Shown here in pieces: positions 9,272 through 17,366 of a stretch of DNA of 64,000 nucleotides. Each line of letters opens with the position of its first letter. The first letter of the stretch is position 1. The position numbers were made by a program, and so were the translations under genes. Below the pieces are notes generated by a model. It did not search any database, was not told the DNA's origin, and worked only from the letters and a program-made list of their open reading frames with translations. The stretch comes from Jiella endophytica (GTDB lineage Bacteria; Pseudomonadota; Alphaproteobacteria; Rhizobiales; Rhizobiaceae): positions 310,001 to 374,000 of the forward strand of contig NZ_SOZD01000004.1 of NCBI RefSeq assembly GCF_004519335.1, read 5' to 3'.

Positions 9272-10375
9272 TCAGCCTTTGGCGTTGCGGCTCGGCAGAA
9301 GCCGGCCGGACAGGGTTTCCGAGACGAGGATCGCGACGAAGAGGATCCCCTGCAGGACGAGGACCGTGGCGTCCGGAAGATCCATCCGCCGCTGGATGAA
9401 GCCGCCGGCCGCGTCGATCCCGCCGATGAGCAGCGCCATCGGAATGATGGCGACCGGGTTCTGCCGCGCGAGGAAGGCGATGAGGATGCCGGTATAGCCG
9501 TAGCCCGCCGCCAGCGAGGCGTTGGCCGAACCCTGGACGGCGGCCACCTGGATCATGCCGGCGAGCCCTGCCGCGGCGCCCGCAGCGGCGGTGAAGGCGA
9601 GGATCAGCCGGCCGACCGGCAGCCCCTGCACCGCCGCGGCGCGGGCATTGCCGCCGGCGATCCGGGCGGAAAAGCCGAAGGTGGTGCGCGACAGGACGAA
9701 GCCGGCGAGAAGGCAGGCGAGGATGCCGACGGCAAAGCCCCAATGGACGTCCATGCCGGGGATCTCGCCGACCCGCATGTCCGGGCCGAGCGGCACGGTG
9801 GACGGCTTGTTGAGGCTGGCCGGATCCTTCAGCGGGCCCTCGACGAAATGATGCATCAGCGCAATGGCGATATAGGCCATCAGAAGGCTCGAGATCGTCT
9901 CGTTGATGCCGCGATAGTGGCGCATGGCGCCGACGAGGCCGATCCAGGTCCCGCCGGCGCAGATGCCGGCGAGCGCCATCAGGCCGATCGCCACCCAGCC
10001 CGGGGCAAAGCCGAAGAGCGGGCCGACCACGGCGGCCGCTAGACCGCCGAGGACGAAGGCGCCCTCGCCGCCGATGACGACGAGGCCGAGCTGCGCCGGC
10101 AGCGCGACGCAGAGCGCCGTCAAAAGCAGCGGCGCCGCGCGCGTCATGGTGTTCTGCAGCGAGAACCACGTCCCGAAGCCACCCCGGTAGACGAGGTAGT
10201 AGAACTCCTCGGGGCTCTTGCCGTTCAGCGCGATGAACAGGCCGAAGAGCAGGAGCCCGACGAGGAGCGCGGTCACCGGGATGAGCACGCCTTCGAGCCG
10301 CCGCCGCGCCGCCTCGCCAAGAAGCGGACGGGCGGCAGCACCGGCGAAGGACGAGCCTTGCGTGATCTCGCTCAT
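9272..10375 (-). CDS. ABC transporter permease, BMP/nucleoside type (first subunit)
   Basis: A 367-aa permease of the YufP/NupB type. A short cytoplasmic N-terminus is followed by a first membrane segment at about 32-50. The family stretch GLVVIGGEGAFVLGG and the conserved RHYRGINETISSLLMAYIA loop are present. It lies 7 nt after the binding-protein gene and is followed by the second permease. Together they form the heterodimeric channel. Confidence 0.9.
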   Translation of the reverse strand: MSEITQGSSFAGAAARPLLGEAARRRLEGVLIPVTALLVGLLLFGLFIALNGKSPEEFYYLVYRGGFGTWFSLQNTMTRAAPLLLTALCVALPAQLGLVVIGGEGAFVLGGLAAAVVGPLFGFAPGWVAIGLMALAGICAGGTWIGLVGAMRHYRGINETISSLLMAYIAIALMHHFVEGPLKDPASLNKPSTVPLGPDMRVGEIPGMDVHWGFAVGILACLLAGFVLSRTTFGFSARIAGGNARAAAVQGLPVGRLILAFTAAAGAAAGLAGMIQVAAVQGSANASLAAGYGYTGILIAFLARQNPVAIIPMALLIGGIDAAGGFIQRRMDLPDATVLVLQGILFVAILVSETLSGRLLPSRNAKG

Positions 10376-10382
10376 TTCAGCC

Positions 10383-11495
10383 TCACGACGTCGAGCCGAT
10401 GACGCCCTCGATCAGATAGTCCATCTTCTCAAGTTCGATGGCGGTCTCGGGATATTCCTTGCCGGCGGCGACGACCTCGTTGCCCTTGTTGTCCTTCAGC
10501 GGACCCTTGATGACGGCGAAGCCGCCCTTCATCACCTCGGCTTTGACGCTGTCGGCCTGCTTCCTCGCCTCCTCGGTGACCGCCGGCCCGTAGTCGGAGA
10601 TCTTGACGAAGTCCTCGGCGAGGCCGCCGCGCACGAAGTTCGGCAGCTCCTCGCCGGCGAGCGCCTTCTCGGCGAACATCTTGTAGACCGTCTCCCAATG
10701 CCATTCGGCACCGGTGAGGTACTTCTCGGGAGCGAGCGGCGCCTGGCTGGTGTGGTAGCCGGTGACATAGGCGCCGCGGCCGGCGGCGGTCTGGACGAAG
10801 ACCTTGGGGCTGTCGACGTGGCAGGTGAGAACATCGGCGCCCTGGTCGACCAGCGCGTTGACGGCCTCTGCCTCCTTGACCGGCATCGCCCAGTCGCCGG
10901 TGAAGATCACCTGGGTCTGGATCGACGGATCGACCGACTTGGCGCCCAGCGTATAGGCGTTGATGTTCATCAGGACCTGCGGGATCGGCTTGGCGGCGAC
11001 GAAGCCGAGCTTCTTCGACTTGGTCATGTGGCCGGCGATGATGCCGCAGATGTACTGGGCCGTGCCGATATAGCCGAAATAGGAGCCGGCGTTCTTCGGG
11101 TCCTTGTCCGTCCACAGGCCGCCGCAATGGCGGAACTGGACGTCCGGATAGTTCTTCGCCGTGTCGACGACGAAGGGGTTGTAGTAGCCGAAGGAGGTCG
11201 GGAAGAGCAGTTCGGCGCCGTCGAGCTGGATCATCGATTCCATGGTTTTGACGACCGCGTCGCTCTCGGCGACGTTCTCTTCCTCGACGACCGTCAGTCC
11301 TTCCATGTCCTTGATTGCCGCGGCGCCTTCGGCATGGGCCTGATTGTAGCCGTAGTCGTCACGCGGGCCGACATAGATGAAGCCGGCGGTCAGCGACGCG
11401 GCGAAGGCCGGCCGCGAACGCATGACGAGCGGCGCCGCACCGAGCGCAGCACCGGCCATCAGGAAACGGCGGCGGTTGAGCGGAAACATGGTCAT
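10383..11495 (-). CDS. BMP-family ABC transporter substrate-binding protein, Tat signal
   Basis: A 370-aa periplasmic binding protein of the BMP/PnrA type. The N-terminus NRRRFLMAGAALG is a twin-arginine signal, with a probable cleavage after AFA near residue 32. The mature part starts SLTAGFIYVGPRDDYGYNQAH, a BMP-type first strand. It is the first gene of the operon. Start candidates are ATG 11495 and ATG 11489; GGGGAA lies upstream of both. Tat export is uncommon for such receptors and implies folding before export. Confidence 0.9.
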   Translation of the reverse strand: MTMFPLNRRRFLMAGAALGAAPLVMRSRPAFAASLTAGFIYVGPRDDYGYNQAHAEGAAAIKDMEGLTVVEEENVAESDAVVKTMESMIQLDGAELLFPTSFGYYNPFVVDTAKNYPDVQFRHCGGLWTDKDPKNAGSYFGYIGTAQYICGIIAGHMTKSKKLGFVAAKPIPQVLMNINAYTLGAKSVDPSIQTQVIFTGDWAMPVKEAEAVNALVDQGADVLTCHVDSPKVFVQTAAGRGAYVTGYHTSQAPLAPEKYLTGAEWHWETVYKMFAEKALAGEELPNFVRGGLAEDFVKISDYGPAVTEEARKQADSVKAEVMKGGFAVIKGPLKDNKGNEVVAAGKEYPETAIELEKMDYLIEGVIGSTS

Positions 11496-11585
11496 TCGGT
11501 TGGGTTCCCCTGTCCTTTGAATCGCGGACCCGGCCAAAGGCCGGCCTGACGTGACCCGGCTTGGCAGCCGACGTCCTCGAGGGGA

Positions 11586-11595
11586 TTGCATGCAA
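11586..11595. promoter_or_regulatory. Candidate operator TTGCATGCAA (proximal)
   Basis: A perfect 10-bp palindrome about 90 bp upstream of the binding-protein start. It shares the core of the longer palindrome at 11683-11698, and their centres are exactly 100 bp apart. Palindromes with a TTG...CAA frame are typical of GntR-family operators, and a GntR gene ends this operon. Direct binding is inferred. Confidence 0.5.
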
Positions 11596-11682
11596 CGTCC
11601 GTGCCAGTTCGCGGCAGGCAGATTTTCAATGGCTTAGCCGGACAGTCCCAATCTAAACTGCCCATCGATGAGGCAGAAATGC

Positions 11683-11698
11683 AAATTGCATGCAATTT
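11683..11698. promoter_or_regulatory. Candidate operator AAATTGCATGCAATTT (distal)
   Basis: A perfect 16-bp palindrome 188 bp upstream of the operon start. It lies in a locally AT-rich stretch (11640-11700) that differs from the GC-rich surroundings. With the proximal site it forms a pair suited to cooperative or looped binding by a dimeric GntR regulator. I cannot place the -10 and -35 boxes with confidence. Confidence 0.55.
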
Positions 11699-11761
11699 TC
11701 TGCACGGCGCAGATGCGGAAGCTGGGCTCGGGCGGACTGGGAAGCTGGCCCCGAATGCAAG

Positions 11762-11794
11762 AAGGCGCCCGCCGCATCATGCGGCAGGCGCCTT
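11762..11794 (-). terminator. Strong hairpin, candidate terminator of the min operon
   Basis: Arms 11762-11777 and 11779-11794 are complementary over 16 positions with one mismatch and an almost loopless apex. On the minus strand it is followed by TTCTTGCATT, a weak U-rich tail. It lies 190 nt beyond the small gene that follows minE. A weaker GC hairpin is at 11947-11969. The 485-nt gap 11496-11980 holds only these hairpins and the two palindromes. Confidence 0.5.
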
Positions 11795-11980
11795 CGTCGT
11801 CTTCGGGATCCGGCCCATCGCCGGTCCGGTGGTGGCGGCCAACGCCCGGCGGAGCGTCGGCCGCAATCGGTAACACCTACGGCCTGAGAGACCCTCGCCT
11901 GGTCGCGCGGGTATCAAGCCCACGCAGCGCGTGAGCCGTATCCCCTGGCGCCGGCCGAAGTCCGGCGCCGGCGATAAAAG

Positions 11981-12130
11981 TCAGCGCGCGGCGGCTTCCT
12001 CGCAGGCCTGGACGTGCTTGGCCAGGGCTTCGTTCGGCAGGAAGCCCGCAATCGAGCGGATGTCGCGCTTTTCGAATTTCGGCAGCTTCTGCAGTTCCTG
12101 CAGTCGATTGATCAGCTGTGCTCGGCTCAT
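11981..12130 (-). CDS. Small protein of 49 aa downstream of minE
   Basis: Reads MSRAQLINRLQELQKLPKF and ends ACEEAAAR. It begins 6 nt after AAGGAG, a strong ribosome site that supports translation. The sequence is mostly helical and charged, with one Cys and no membrane segment. The 74-nt gap from minE and common strand suggest co-transcription with minCDE. I do not recognise a family. A role linked to septum placement is only a guess from position. Confidence 0.72.
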   Translation of the reverse strand: MSRAQLINRLQELQKLPKFEKRDIRSIAGFLPNEALAKHVQACEEAAAR

Positions 12131-12204
12131 CGACTTCTCCTTGTCTGTGCCGTTGCCGCCCTTTCGGCATTACGCCGGGAGGGCGGCCATGCGGCGGGCG
12201 CCGG

Positions 12205-12468
12205 TCAGGCGGCCCGCATGCTCGCCGTTACCGGGATCTCGATATCGACCTCGAGGGTCGAGACATGCTCGCCCCGCTCCATGGTGACGCTCACCTTGTC
12301 GCCGTCGAGCTGGACGTGCTTGGCGATGACCGCGAGAATCTCCTCGCGCAGCAGGCCGACGAGATCGGCATGGCCGACCGTCGCCCGTTCGTGGGCGAGC
12401 AGGACCTGCAGGCGCTCGCGCGCCGTCGGCGCGGAGCTGCGCTTGTTCAGAAAGCTGAAGAGGCTCAT
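12205..12468 (-). CDS. minE: Cell division topological specificity factor MinE
   Basis: An 87-aa MinE. The N-terminal amphipathic helix ([10 protein letters not shown]) that contacts membrane is present, followed by the anti-MinCD segment (residues ~15-35, [13 protein letters not shown]) and the C-terminal specificity domain. It stimulates MinD ATPase and drives Min oscillation, so that MinC blocks division away from midcell. Its start overlaps the minD stop by 4 nt (ATGA). Confidence 0.96.
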   Translation of the reverse strand: MSLFSFLNKRSSAPTARERLQVLLAHERATVGHADLVGLLREEILAVIAKHVQLDGDKVSVTMERGEHVSTLEVDIEIPVTASMRAA

Positions 12469-13280
12469 GCAGCCCTCCGACCGAACAGCTTGTTCATGAA
12501 GCCGCGGCGCTCGCCGGGGATGGTCATCGGCACCTGCTCGCCGGCGAGCCGGCGGGCGGCGTCGCGATAGGCGAGCGCCGGGGCGCAGGCGGCGTCGTTG
12601 AGGGTGACCGGGGCGCCGAGATTGGAGGCGCGCAGCACGTCCATCGATTCCGGGATGATGCCGAGCAGCGGGATCGACAGGATTTCCAGGACGTCGTCGA
12701 CCTTCAGCATGTCGCCGCGCTCGGCGCGGTTCGGGTCGTAGCGGGTGAGCAGGAGGTGCTTTTCCATCCGCTCGCCGTTCTCGGCCTTCTTGGTCTTGGC
12801 GTCGAGGAGGCCGATGATGCGGTCGGAATCGCGTACCGACGAGACTTCCGGATTGGTCACGACGACGGCGGTGTCGGCATGGCGCATGGCGAGGGTGGCG
12901 CCCCGCTCGATGCCGGCCGGGGAATCGCAGATGATCCAGTCGAAGCTCTTGCGCAGCTCGTCGATCACCATCTCGACGCCCTCGGCGGTGAGATTGTCCT
13001 TATCGCGGGTCTGCGAGGCCGGCAGCAGATGCAGCGTCTCGAGGCGCTTGTCGCGGATCAGCGCCTGGTTCAGCTTGGCATCGCCCTGCACGACGTTGAT
13101 CAGGTCGTAGACCACCCGGCGCTCGGCGCCCATGACGAGGTCGAGGTTGCGAAGACCGACGTCGAAGTCGACGACCACGGTCTTCTCGCCGCGCTGGGCA
13201 AGGGCCGCACCGAGGGCGGCGGTCGAGGTCGTCTTGCCGACGCCTCCCTTGCCCGATGTCACCACGATCACTTTCGCCAT
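12465..13280 (-). CDS. minD: Septum-site determining ATPase MinD
   Basis: A 271-aa ParA-type ATPase with deviant Walker [10 protein letters not shown] near residue 11, [10 protein letters not shown] as the switch region and DSPAGIE as Walker B-like. The C-terminus ([15 protein letters not shown]) is the amphipathic membrane-targeting helix. It recruits MinC to the membrane and is released by MinE. The gene lies 34 nt after minC. Confidence 0.97.
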   Translation of the reverse strand: MAKVIVVTSGKGGVGKTTSTAALGAALAQRGEKTVVVDFDVGLRNLDLVMGAERRVVYDLINVVQGDAKLNQALIRDKRLETLHLLPASQTRDKDNLTAEGVEMVIDELRKSFDWIICDSPAGIERGATLAMRHADTAVVVTNPEVSSVRDSDRIIGLLDAKTKKAENGERMEKHLLLTRYDPNRAERGDMLKVDDVLEILSIPLLGIIPESMDVLRASNLGAPVTLNDAACAPALAYRDAARRLAGEQVPMTIPGERRGFMNKLFGRRAA

Positions 13281-13314
13281 GTCATTCTCCTGCTATTGCC
13301 CGGCCGTCATGGCC

Positions 13315-14076
13315 TCAGGCCAGCTTCTCAGCCTTGATGGTGTCGCCTTCGAGCCAGACCACGACGGGCTGGCCGCGATGATTGGGGTCCATGTCGTCGG
13401 GCATCTTGTAGAGCCCGTCGATCGCCAGCAGCTCGGCTTCCAGCTTGCGGCAGAAGATCCGCGCCGATGCGTTGCCGACCGAGCCGGCGAGCGCCCGGCC
13501 GCGCAGCGTGCCGTAGATGTGGATGGAGCCGCCGGCGACGATCTCGGCGCCGGAGGCGACCGAGCCGAGGATGGTGACGTCGCCTTCCGGGAAGATGATC
13601 GACTGGCCGGAGCGGACCGGCTCGGTGATGACGATGGAGGAGGCCTGGCGCTGCGGCTCGACGCGCGGCTCGGGCTTCTTCTCCTGGGCGGGAGCGGCGG
13701 CGGCGGCCTCGGCGGTCGGTGCCGGGTTCGGCTCTGGCTCGATGTCGCCGGCCGGCCGGCCGCCCTTCATCAGCGGCGGCATGTTGGCGCCGATCAGCGA
13801 TCCCCTGGCCCCTTCGAGGCCCATGACGCGCACGCCGCGCTCGCCGAGTTCGCCGAGCAGTTCCTTCAGATCGGCCTGGGTGATGTCGAGGCCCTCGAGG
13901 TCGAGGACGATCGGACGGCCGAGAAAGAAGCCAGTCGAACGGGCGGCGAGATCGTCGAGACGTTCGAGCCAGTTCGTGAAGGGCAGTTCCGGCGACAGCA
14001 CCAGCGCCAGGAAGGAGCGTCCCTTCAGGCGGATCGGGCGGGTATCGGTCAGCGTCTTGGCGATCGTCTTGGTCAT
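13315..14076 (-). CDS. minC: Septum-site determining protein MinC
   Basis: A 253-aa division inhibitor of FtsZ polymers. The N-terminal domain (about 15-110) is followed by a Pro/Ala/Glu linker (~115-150) and a C-terminal beta-helix domain starting near ITEPVRSGQSIIFPEGDV, including HIYGTLRGRALAG and ARIFCRKLEAELLAI. It is the first gene of minCDE. The ribosome site is weak (CCCGGACCC before ATG 14076), so a slightly upstream start is not excluded. Confidence 0.95.
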   Translation of the reverse strand: MTKTIAKTLTDTRPIRLKGRSFLALVLSPELPFTNWLERLDDLAARSTGFFLGRPIVLDLEGLDITQADLKELLGELGERGVRVMGLEGARGSLIGANMPPLMKGGRPAGDIEPEPNPAPTAEAAAAAPAQEKKPEPRVEPQRQASSIVITEPVRSGQSIIFPEGDVTILGSVASGAEIVAGGSIHIYGTLRGRALAGSVGNASARIFCRKLEAELLAIDGLYKMPDDMDPNHRGQPVVVWLEGDTIKAEKLA

Positions 14077-14256
14077 GGGTCCGGGAAAATGGCCTTCGGG
14101 GCGAATGATCTGGTTAACGAGAATTAACCAGCGGAGTTTGCGCCGGGCTGACTCGCGGCGGCGGCAACGCCTGCGCCAGCGTCCCGCGGACACGCTTTGC
14201 CGAGGGCGCGCGCATGTGCGAGACCAGCGGAACGAGCTCCAAGCGAAGGACGACCC

Positions 14257-15174
14257 ATGGCCTCCACATCCAGCGCCCAATCCTATGACGGCGATCCGAA
14301 GAACGACGCGGCGCTGGTCTATCTCAACGGCGAGTTCGTCCACCGCGACAAGGCGTCGGTCTCGGTCTTCGACGCCGGTTTCGTACTCGGCGACGGCATC
14401 TGGGAGGGCTTGCGCCTCGTCAACGGCAAGCTCCTCTCGCTCGACCTCCATCTCGACCGGCTGTTCGAAGGGGCGAAGGCGATCAGCCTCGACATCGGCC
14501 TTGGCCGGCAGGAGATCACCGACGCGATCCTCGCCACCTGCGAGACCAACGGCTTTACCACCGACACCCATATCCGGCTGATGATCTCGCGGGGGCGGAA
14601 GACGACGCCGAACCAGGATCCGCGCTTCATGGCCTCGGGCGCGACGATCGTCATCGTCGCGGAGATCAAGCGGCCGCGCGCACAGTTCGCCGAGACTGGC
14701 CTGACGCTGTTCACCTCGACCTTCCGCTGCTCGACGCCGGACGTCTTCGACCTGCATCTGAATTCCCACAGCCGGCTGAACCTCATCCAGGCGCTGATCC
14801 AGGCGATCGCCGCCGGCGCCGACGAGGCGCTGATGCTCGACCATCGCGGCTATGTCGCAAGCTGCAACTCGACCAACTTCTTCATCGTCAGGAAGGGCGA
14901 GCTGTGGACCTCGCCGGGCCTCTACAGCTTCAACGGCATCACCCGCAGCCACGTCTCGCGGCTCTATGGCGAGCAGATCGGCCCGTCGATGCAGAAGGAC
15001 TTCACCCTCGCCCAGGCCTATTCCGCGGACGAGGCCTTCGTCACCGGCACGCTCGGCGGCATCACGCCGGTGACCAGGATCGACGGCCATCCGATCGGCG
15101 ACGGAACCGTCGGGCCGAAGACCCGGGAAGCTGCCCGCGCCTACTGGGATTGGGTGCGCGAAACCTGCGCCTGA
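14257..15174 (+). CDS. Class IV aminotransferase-fold protein lacking the PLP lysine
   Basis: A 305-aa protein of the BCAT/D-amino acid aminotransferase fold. Family features are SVFDAGFVLGDGIWEGLRL near residues 36-54, GADEALMLD near 187-195, and GTLGGITPV near the C-terminus. There is no lysine between residues 138 and 213, where the Schiff-base Lys should fall; the local sequence is FDLHLNSHSRLN. The Glu that contacts the pyridine nitrogen is also replaced (ASCNSTN where EGSSSN is usual). It is therefore probably not a standard aminotransferase. The start at 14257 follows GAAGGA. It is transcribed divergently from minC. Confidence 0.85.
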   Translation: MASTSSAQSYDGDPKNDAALVYLNGEFVHRDKASVSVFDAGFVLGDGIWEGLRLVNGKLLSLDLHLDRLFEGAKAISLDIGLGRQEITDAILATCETNGFTTDTHIRLMISRGRKTTPNQDPRFMASGATIVIVAEIKRPRAQFAETGLTLFTSTFRCSTPDVFDLHLNSHSRLNLIQALIQAIAAGADEALMLDHRGYVASCNSTNFFIVRKGELWTSPGLYSFNGITRSHVSRLYGEQIGPSMQKDFTLAQAYSADEAFVTGTLGGITPVTRIDGHPIGDGTVGPKTREAARAYWDWVRETCA

Positions 15175-15232
15175 GAATGCCCCCGGCCGCCGACGGAAGG
15201 GCCAGTCTCGAGCAGGCGGATGAGACCGATGC

Positions 15233-16228
15233 TCAGACCGCCGCGATGGCGGCCATGACGTCGTCTTCGACGGCGAGGCCCGTTTCGGCCGCCAGGCGTC
15301 GCGCCTCGATGCCCCTGCGGCCGGGAACCCGGGTGCCGGGATCGGCGGCGATCTCCCGGGCAAGGCCGGCAAGCCGCCGCAAGGTGCCCGGGCCACCGAT
15401 CGCCACCGGGTCGATGGCGACGACGAACTGGCCGAGCCCCGGCGGATCGCCGACGTCGTCGAAGAGGGACGAGGCCTCATAGGCGAAGTTCGCGCCGGTC
15501 AGCCCCGCCGCCAGCACCTCGACCATCAGGGCAAGAGCCGCGCCCTTGGCGTCGCCCGCCGGCACCATCGTCCCGGCCATGGCGGCGTCGGGATCGGTGG
15601 TCGGATTACCGTCCCGGTCGAGCGCCCAGCCTTCCGGGAGCGGTACGCCCTTCTGCCTTGCCGCCATCACCTTGCCGCGGGCGATCTTCGACAGCGACAG
15701 GTCGATCACCAGCGGGTCGGCGCCCTCCAAAGGCGCGGCGAAGGCGATCGGGTTGGTGCCGAAGAGCGGCCGCGTGCCGCCCCATGCGGCCATCGCGCCG
15801 GGCGCATTCGCCACCATCAGGGCGACGAGACCCTCCTGCGCGAAACGTTCGACGGTTAGTGCGAGGACGCCGGCGTGATGCGAGCGGCGGACCGCTGCGC
15901 AGGCGATGCCCGTCTCGCAGGCAAGGGCCGGCAGCTGCCCGGCGACGAGGTCGAAGGCCGGAAAGGCAAAGCCATGCGCCGCATCGACGGCGAGCACGCC
16001 GGGCCTGACGCGCTCCGTCGTCGGCGCCGCGAAACCGTCGACCTTGCCGGCCTTGGCCTGGGCGGCATAGGCGGCGACCCGCCTGAGGCCGTGGCCGCCC
16101 TGCCCGGCCGCTTCCGCGGCGACCAGCGCCCGGGCGACGGAGGCGGCCTGAGCCGGGCCGGTGCCCGCCCGCTGCATCGCCTCGGCGACGAGCCGCTCGG
16201 CGGCCTCGATGGAAAGCCTCGTCGTCAC
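15233..16228 (-). CDS. Ldh2-family malate/L-lactate-type dehydrogenase
   Basis: A 331-aa NAD(P)-dependent oxidoreductase of the Ldh2/YlbC family. Recognisable segments are RSHHAGVLALTVERFAQEGL, GTRPLFGTNPIAFAAP, and a late GDAKGAALALMVEVLAAGLTG motif. Substrate is a 2-hydroxy acid or a related keto acid or imine (malate, lactate, ureidoglycolate, sulfolactate); the sequence does not decide. It stands alone between the aminotransferase-like gene (convergent) and apt. Confidence 0.88.
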   Translation of the reverse strand: MTTRLSIEAAERLVAEAMQRAGTGPAQAASVARALVAAEAAGQGGHGLRRVAAYAAQAKAGKVDGFAAPTTERVRPGVLAVDAAHGFAFPAFDLVAGQLPALACETGIACAAVRRSHHAGVLALTVERFAQEGLVALMVANAPGAMAAWGGTRPLFGTNPIAFAAPLEGADPLVIDLSLSKIARGKVMAARQKGVPLPEGWALDRDGNPTTDPDAAMAGTMVPAGDAKGAALALMVEVLAAGLTGANFAYEASSLFDDVGDPPGLGQFVVAIDPVAIGGPGTLRRLAGLAREIAADPGTRVPGRRGIEARRLAAETGLAVEDDVMAAIAAV

Positions 16229-16295
16229 GCCTGAAACTCCGGAAAACTTGGTAAAGAAGCCGGCCCCGCCTGCGCGCCCGGGGACGGGCCGCGGC

Positions 16296-16835
16296 TCAAT
16301 GGCCGTCGAAGGTGACCAGCGTCTTCACCGAAACGCCCATCTCTTCCAGCCGCCTGCGGCCGCCGAGTTCCGGCAGATCGATGACGAAGCAGGCGCCGAC
16401 GATCTCGGCTCCGAGCTCGCGCAGCAGCTTCACCGCCGCCTCGGCGGTGCCGCCGGTGGCGATCAGGTCGTCGGTGAGGAGCACGCGGCTGCCCGGCACC
16501 ACCGCGTCGCGATGGACCTCCATCTCGTCGACGCCGTATTCGAGGCTGTAGGCGACGCGGATCGTCTCGAGCGGCAGCTTGCCCTTCTTGCGGATCGGCA
16601 CGAAGCCGGCGGACAGTTGATGGGACATCGCGCCGCCGAGGATGAAGCCCCGTGCCTCGATCCCCGCCACCAGCGCGACGCCGTCGTCCGTATAGGGGGC
16701 GACCATCGCGTCCACCGCCGCGCGGAAGGCTTCCGGGCTGGCGAGCAGCGTGGTGATGTCGCGGAACATGATCCCGGGCTTGGGATAGTCCGGAATGGTC
16801 CGGATCGCAGCCGCGAAGTCGGTCGTCTCAGACAT
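16296..16835 (-). CDS. apt: Adenine phosphoribosyltransferase
   Basis: A 179-aa cytoplasmic purine-salvage enzyme converting adenine and PRPP to AMP. The PRPP-binding loop [13 protein letters not shown] is near residues 119-131, and [14 protein letters not shown] and [14 protein letters not shown] are Apt signatures. It follows the ABM monooxygenase gene by 12 nt, so the pair is probably co-transcribed. Length is normal. Confidence 0.96.
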   Translation of the reverse strand: MSETTDFAAAIRTIPDYPKPGIMFRDITTLLASPEAFRAAVDAMVAPYTDDGVALVAGIEARGFILGGAMSHQLSAGFVPIRKKGKLPLETIRVAYSLEYGVDEMEVHRDAVVPGSRVLLTDDLIATGGTAEAAVKLLRELGAEIVGACFVIDLPELGGRRRLEEMGVSVKTLVTFDGH

Positions 16836-16847
16836 GATGGGCGCCCT

Positions 16848-17168
16848 TCACGTGTCCTTGCCGATCGTCTGGATGACCGTGAAGCCCTCGAAGTTCGGGT
16901 GGCCGTCATAGAGCGGCCGGGTGCCGCCGGCGCCGCCATGGGCGGCGCGGAACGCCTCCGAGCGCGTCCAGGCGACGAAAGCGTCCTCGCTCTCCCAGAC
17001 GGTGTGGGAGGAATAGAGCCGATGCCCCTCGCCTTCCGGCCCCTTCAGCATGTGGAACTCGACGAAGCCCGGCACCTCCTTGAGCCTGGAATCGCGCTTC
17101 AGCCACATCGCCTCGAATTCCTCCTCGGCGCCGGGGAGCACGCGGAAACGGTTCATCGCAATGAACAT
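16848..17168 (-). CDS. ABM-domain monooxygenase, heme-degrading type
   Basis: A 106-aa ferredoxin-like antibiotic-biosynthesis-monooxygenase domain. The sequence FIAMNRFRVLPGAEEEFE and EVPGFVEFHMLKGPEGEG resembles IsdG/HmoA-type heme oxygenases of rhizobia. It likely acts as a dimer. The start at 17168 follows AGAGGA; an upstream in-frame start at 17252 is not supported by homology. I am sure of the fold but less sure of heme as substrate. Confidence 0.8.
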   Translation of the reverse strand: MFIAMNRFRVLPGAEEEFEAMWLKRDSRLKEVPGFVEFHMLKGPEGEGHRLYSSHTVWESEDAFVAWTRSEAFRAAHGGAGGTRPLYDGHPNFEGFTVIQTIGKDT

Positions 17169-17305
17169 GGAAAATCCTCTCTCGCATTCGGCCGGCGATC
17201 CGGGCCGGCCGCACCGTCGAGCGGTTTTCCGCCGTCGCCCGGCCGATTGCAAGCGGGGCGACGCAATTCCCGGCGATACGACCGGAGCCAGGCGGCCGAC
17301 CGCAG

Positions 17306-17333
17306 ACGAAAACGGGGAGCCGCATGGCTCCCC
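17306..17333 (-). terminator. Rho-independent terminator of petABC
   Basis: Hairpin GGGGAGCC/GGCTCCCC at 17314-17321 and 17326-17333 with a 4-nt loop. On the minus strand it is followed by GTTTTCGTC, a U-rich tail. It lies 33 nt beyond the petC stop and ahead of the ABM gene. Confidence 0.8.
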
Positions 17334-17366
17334 GGATCACTTTGGTGTCGTCTGAGGTTCGGGCCG

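Noticed and set aside
11870-11910. CTGAGAGACCC stretch resembling a TPP-riboswitch core
   Set aside because: The surrounding helices and the second conserved box are missing, and no thiamine gene follows on either strand.
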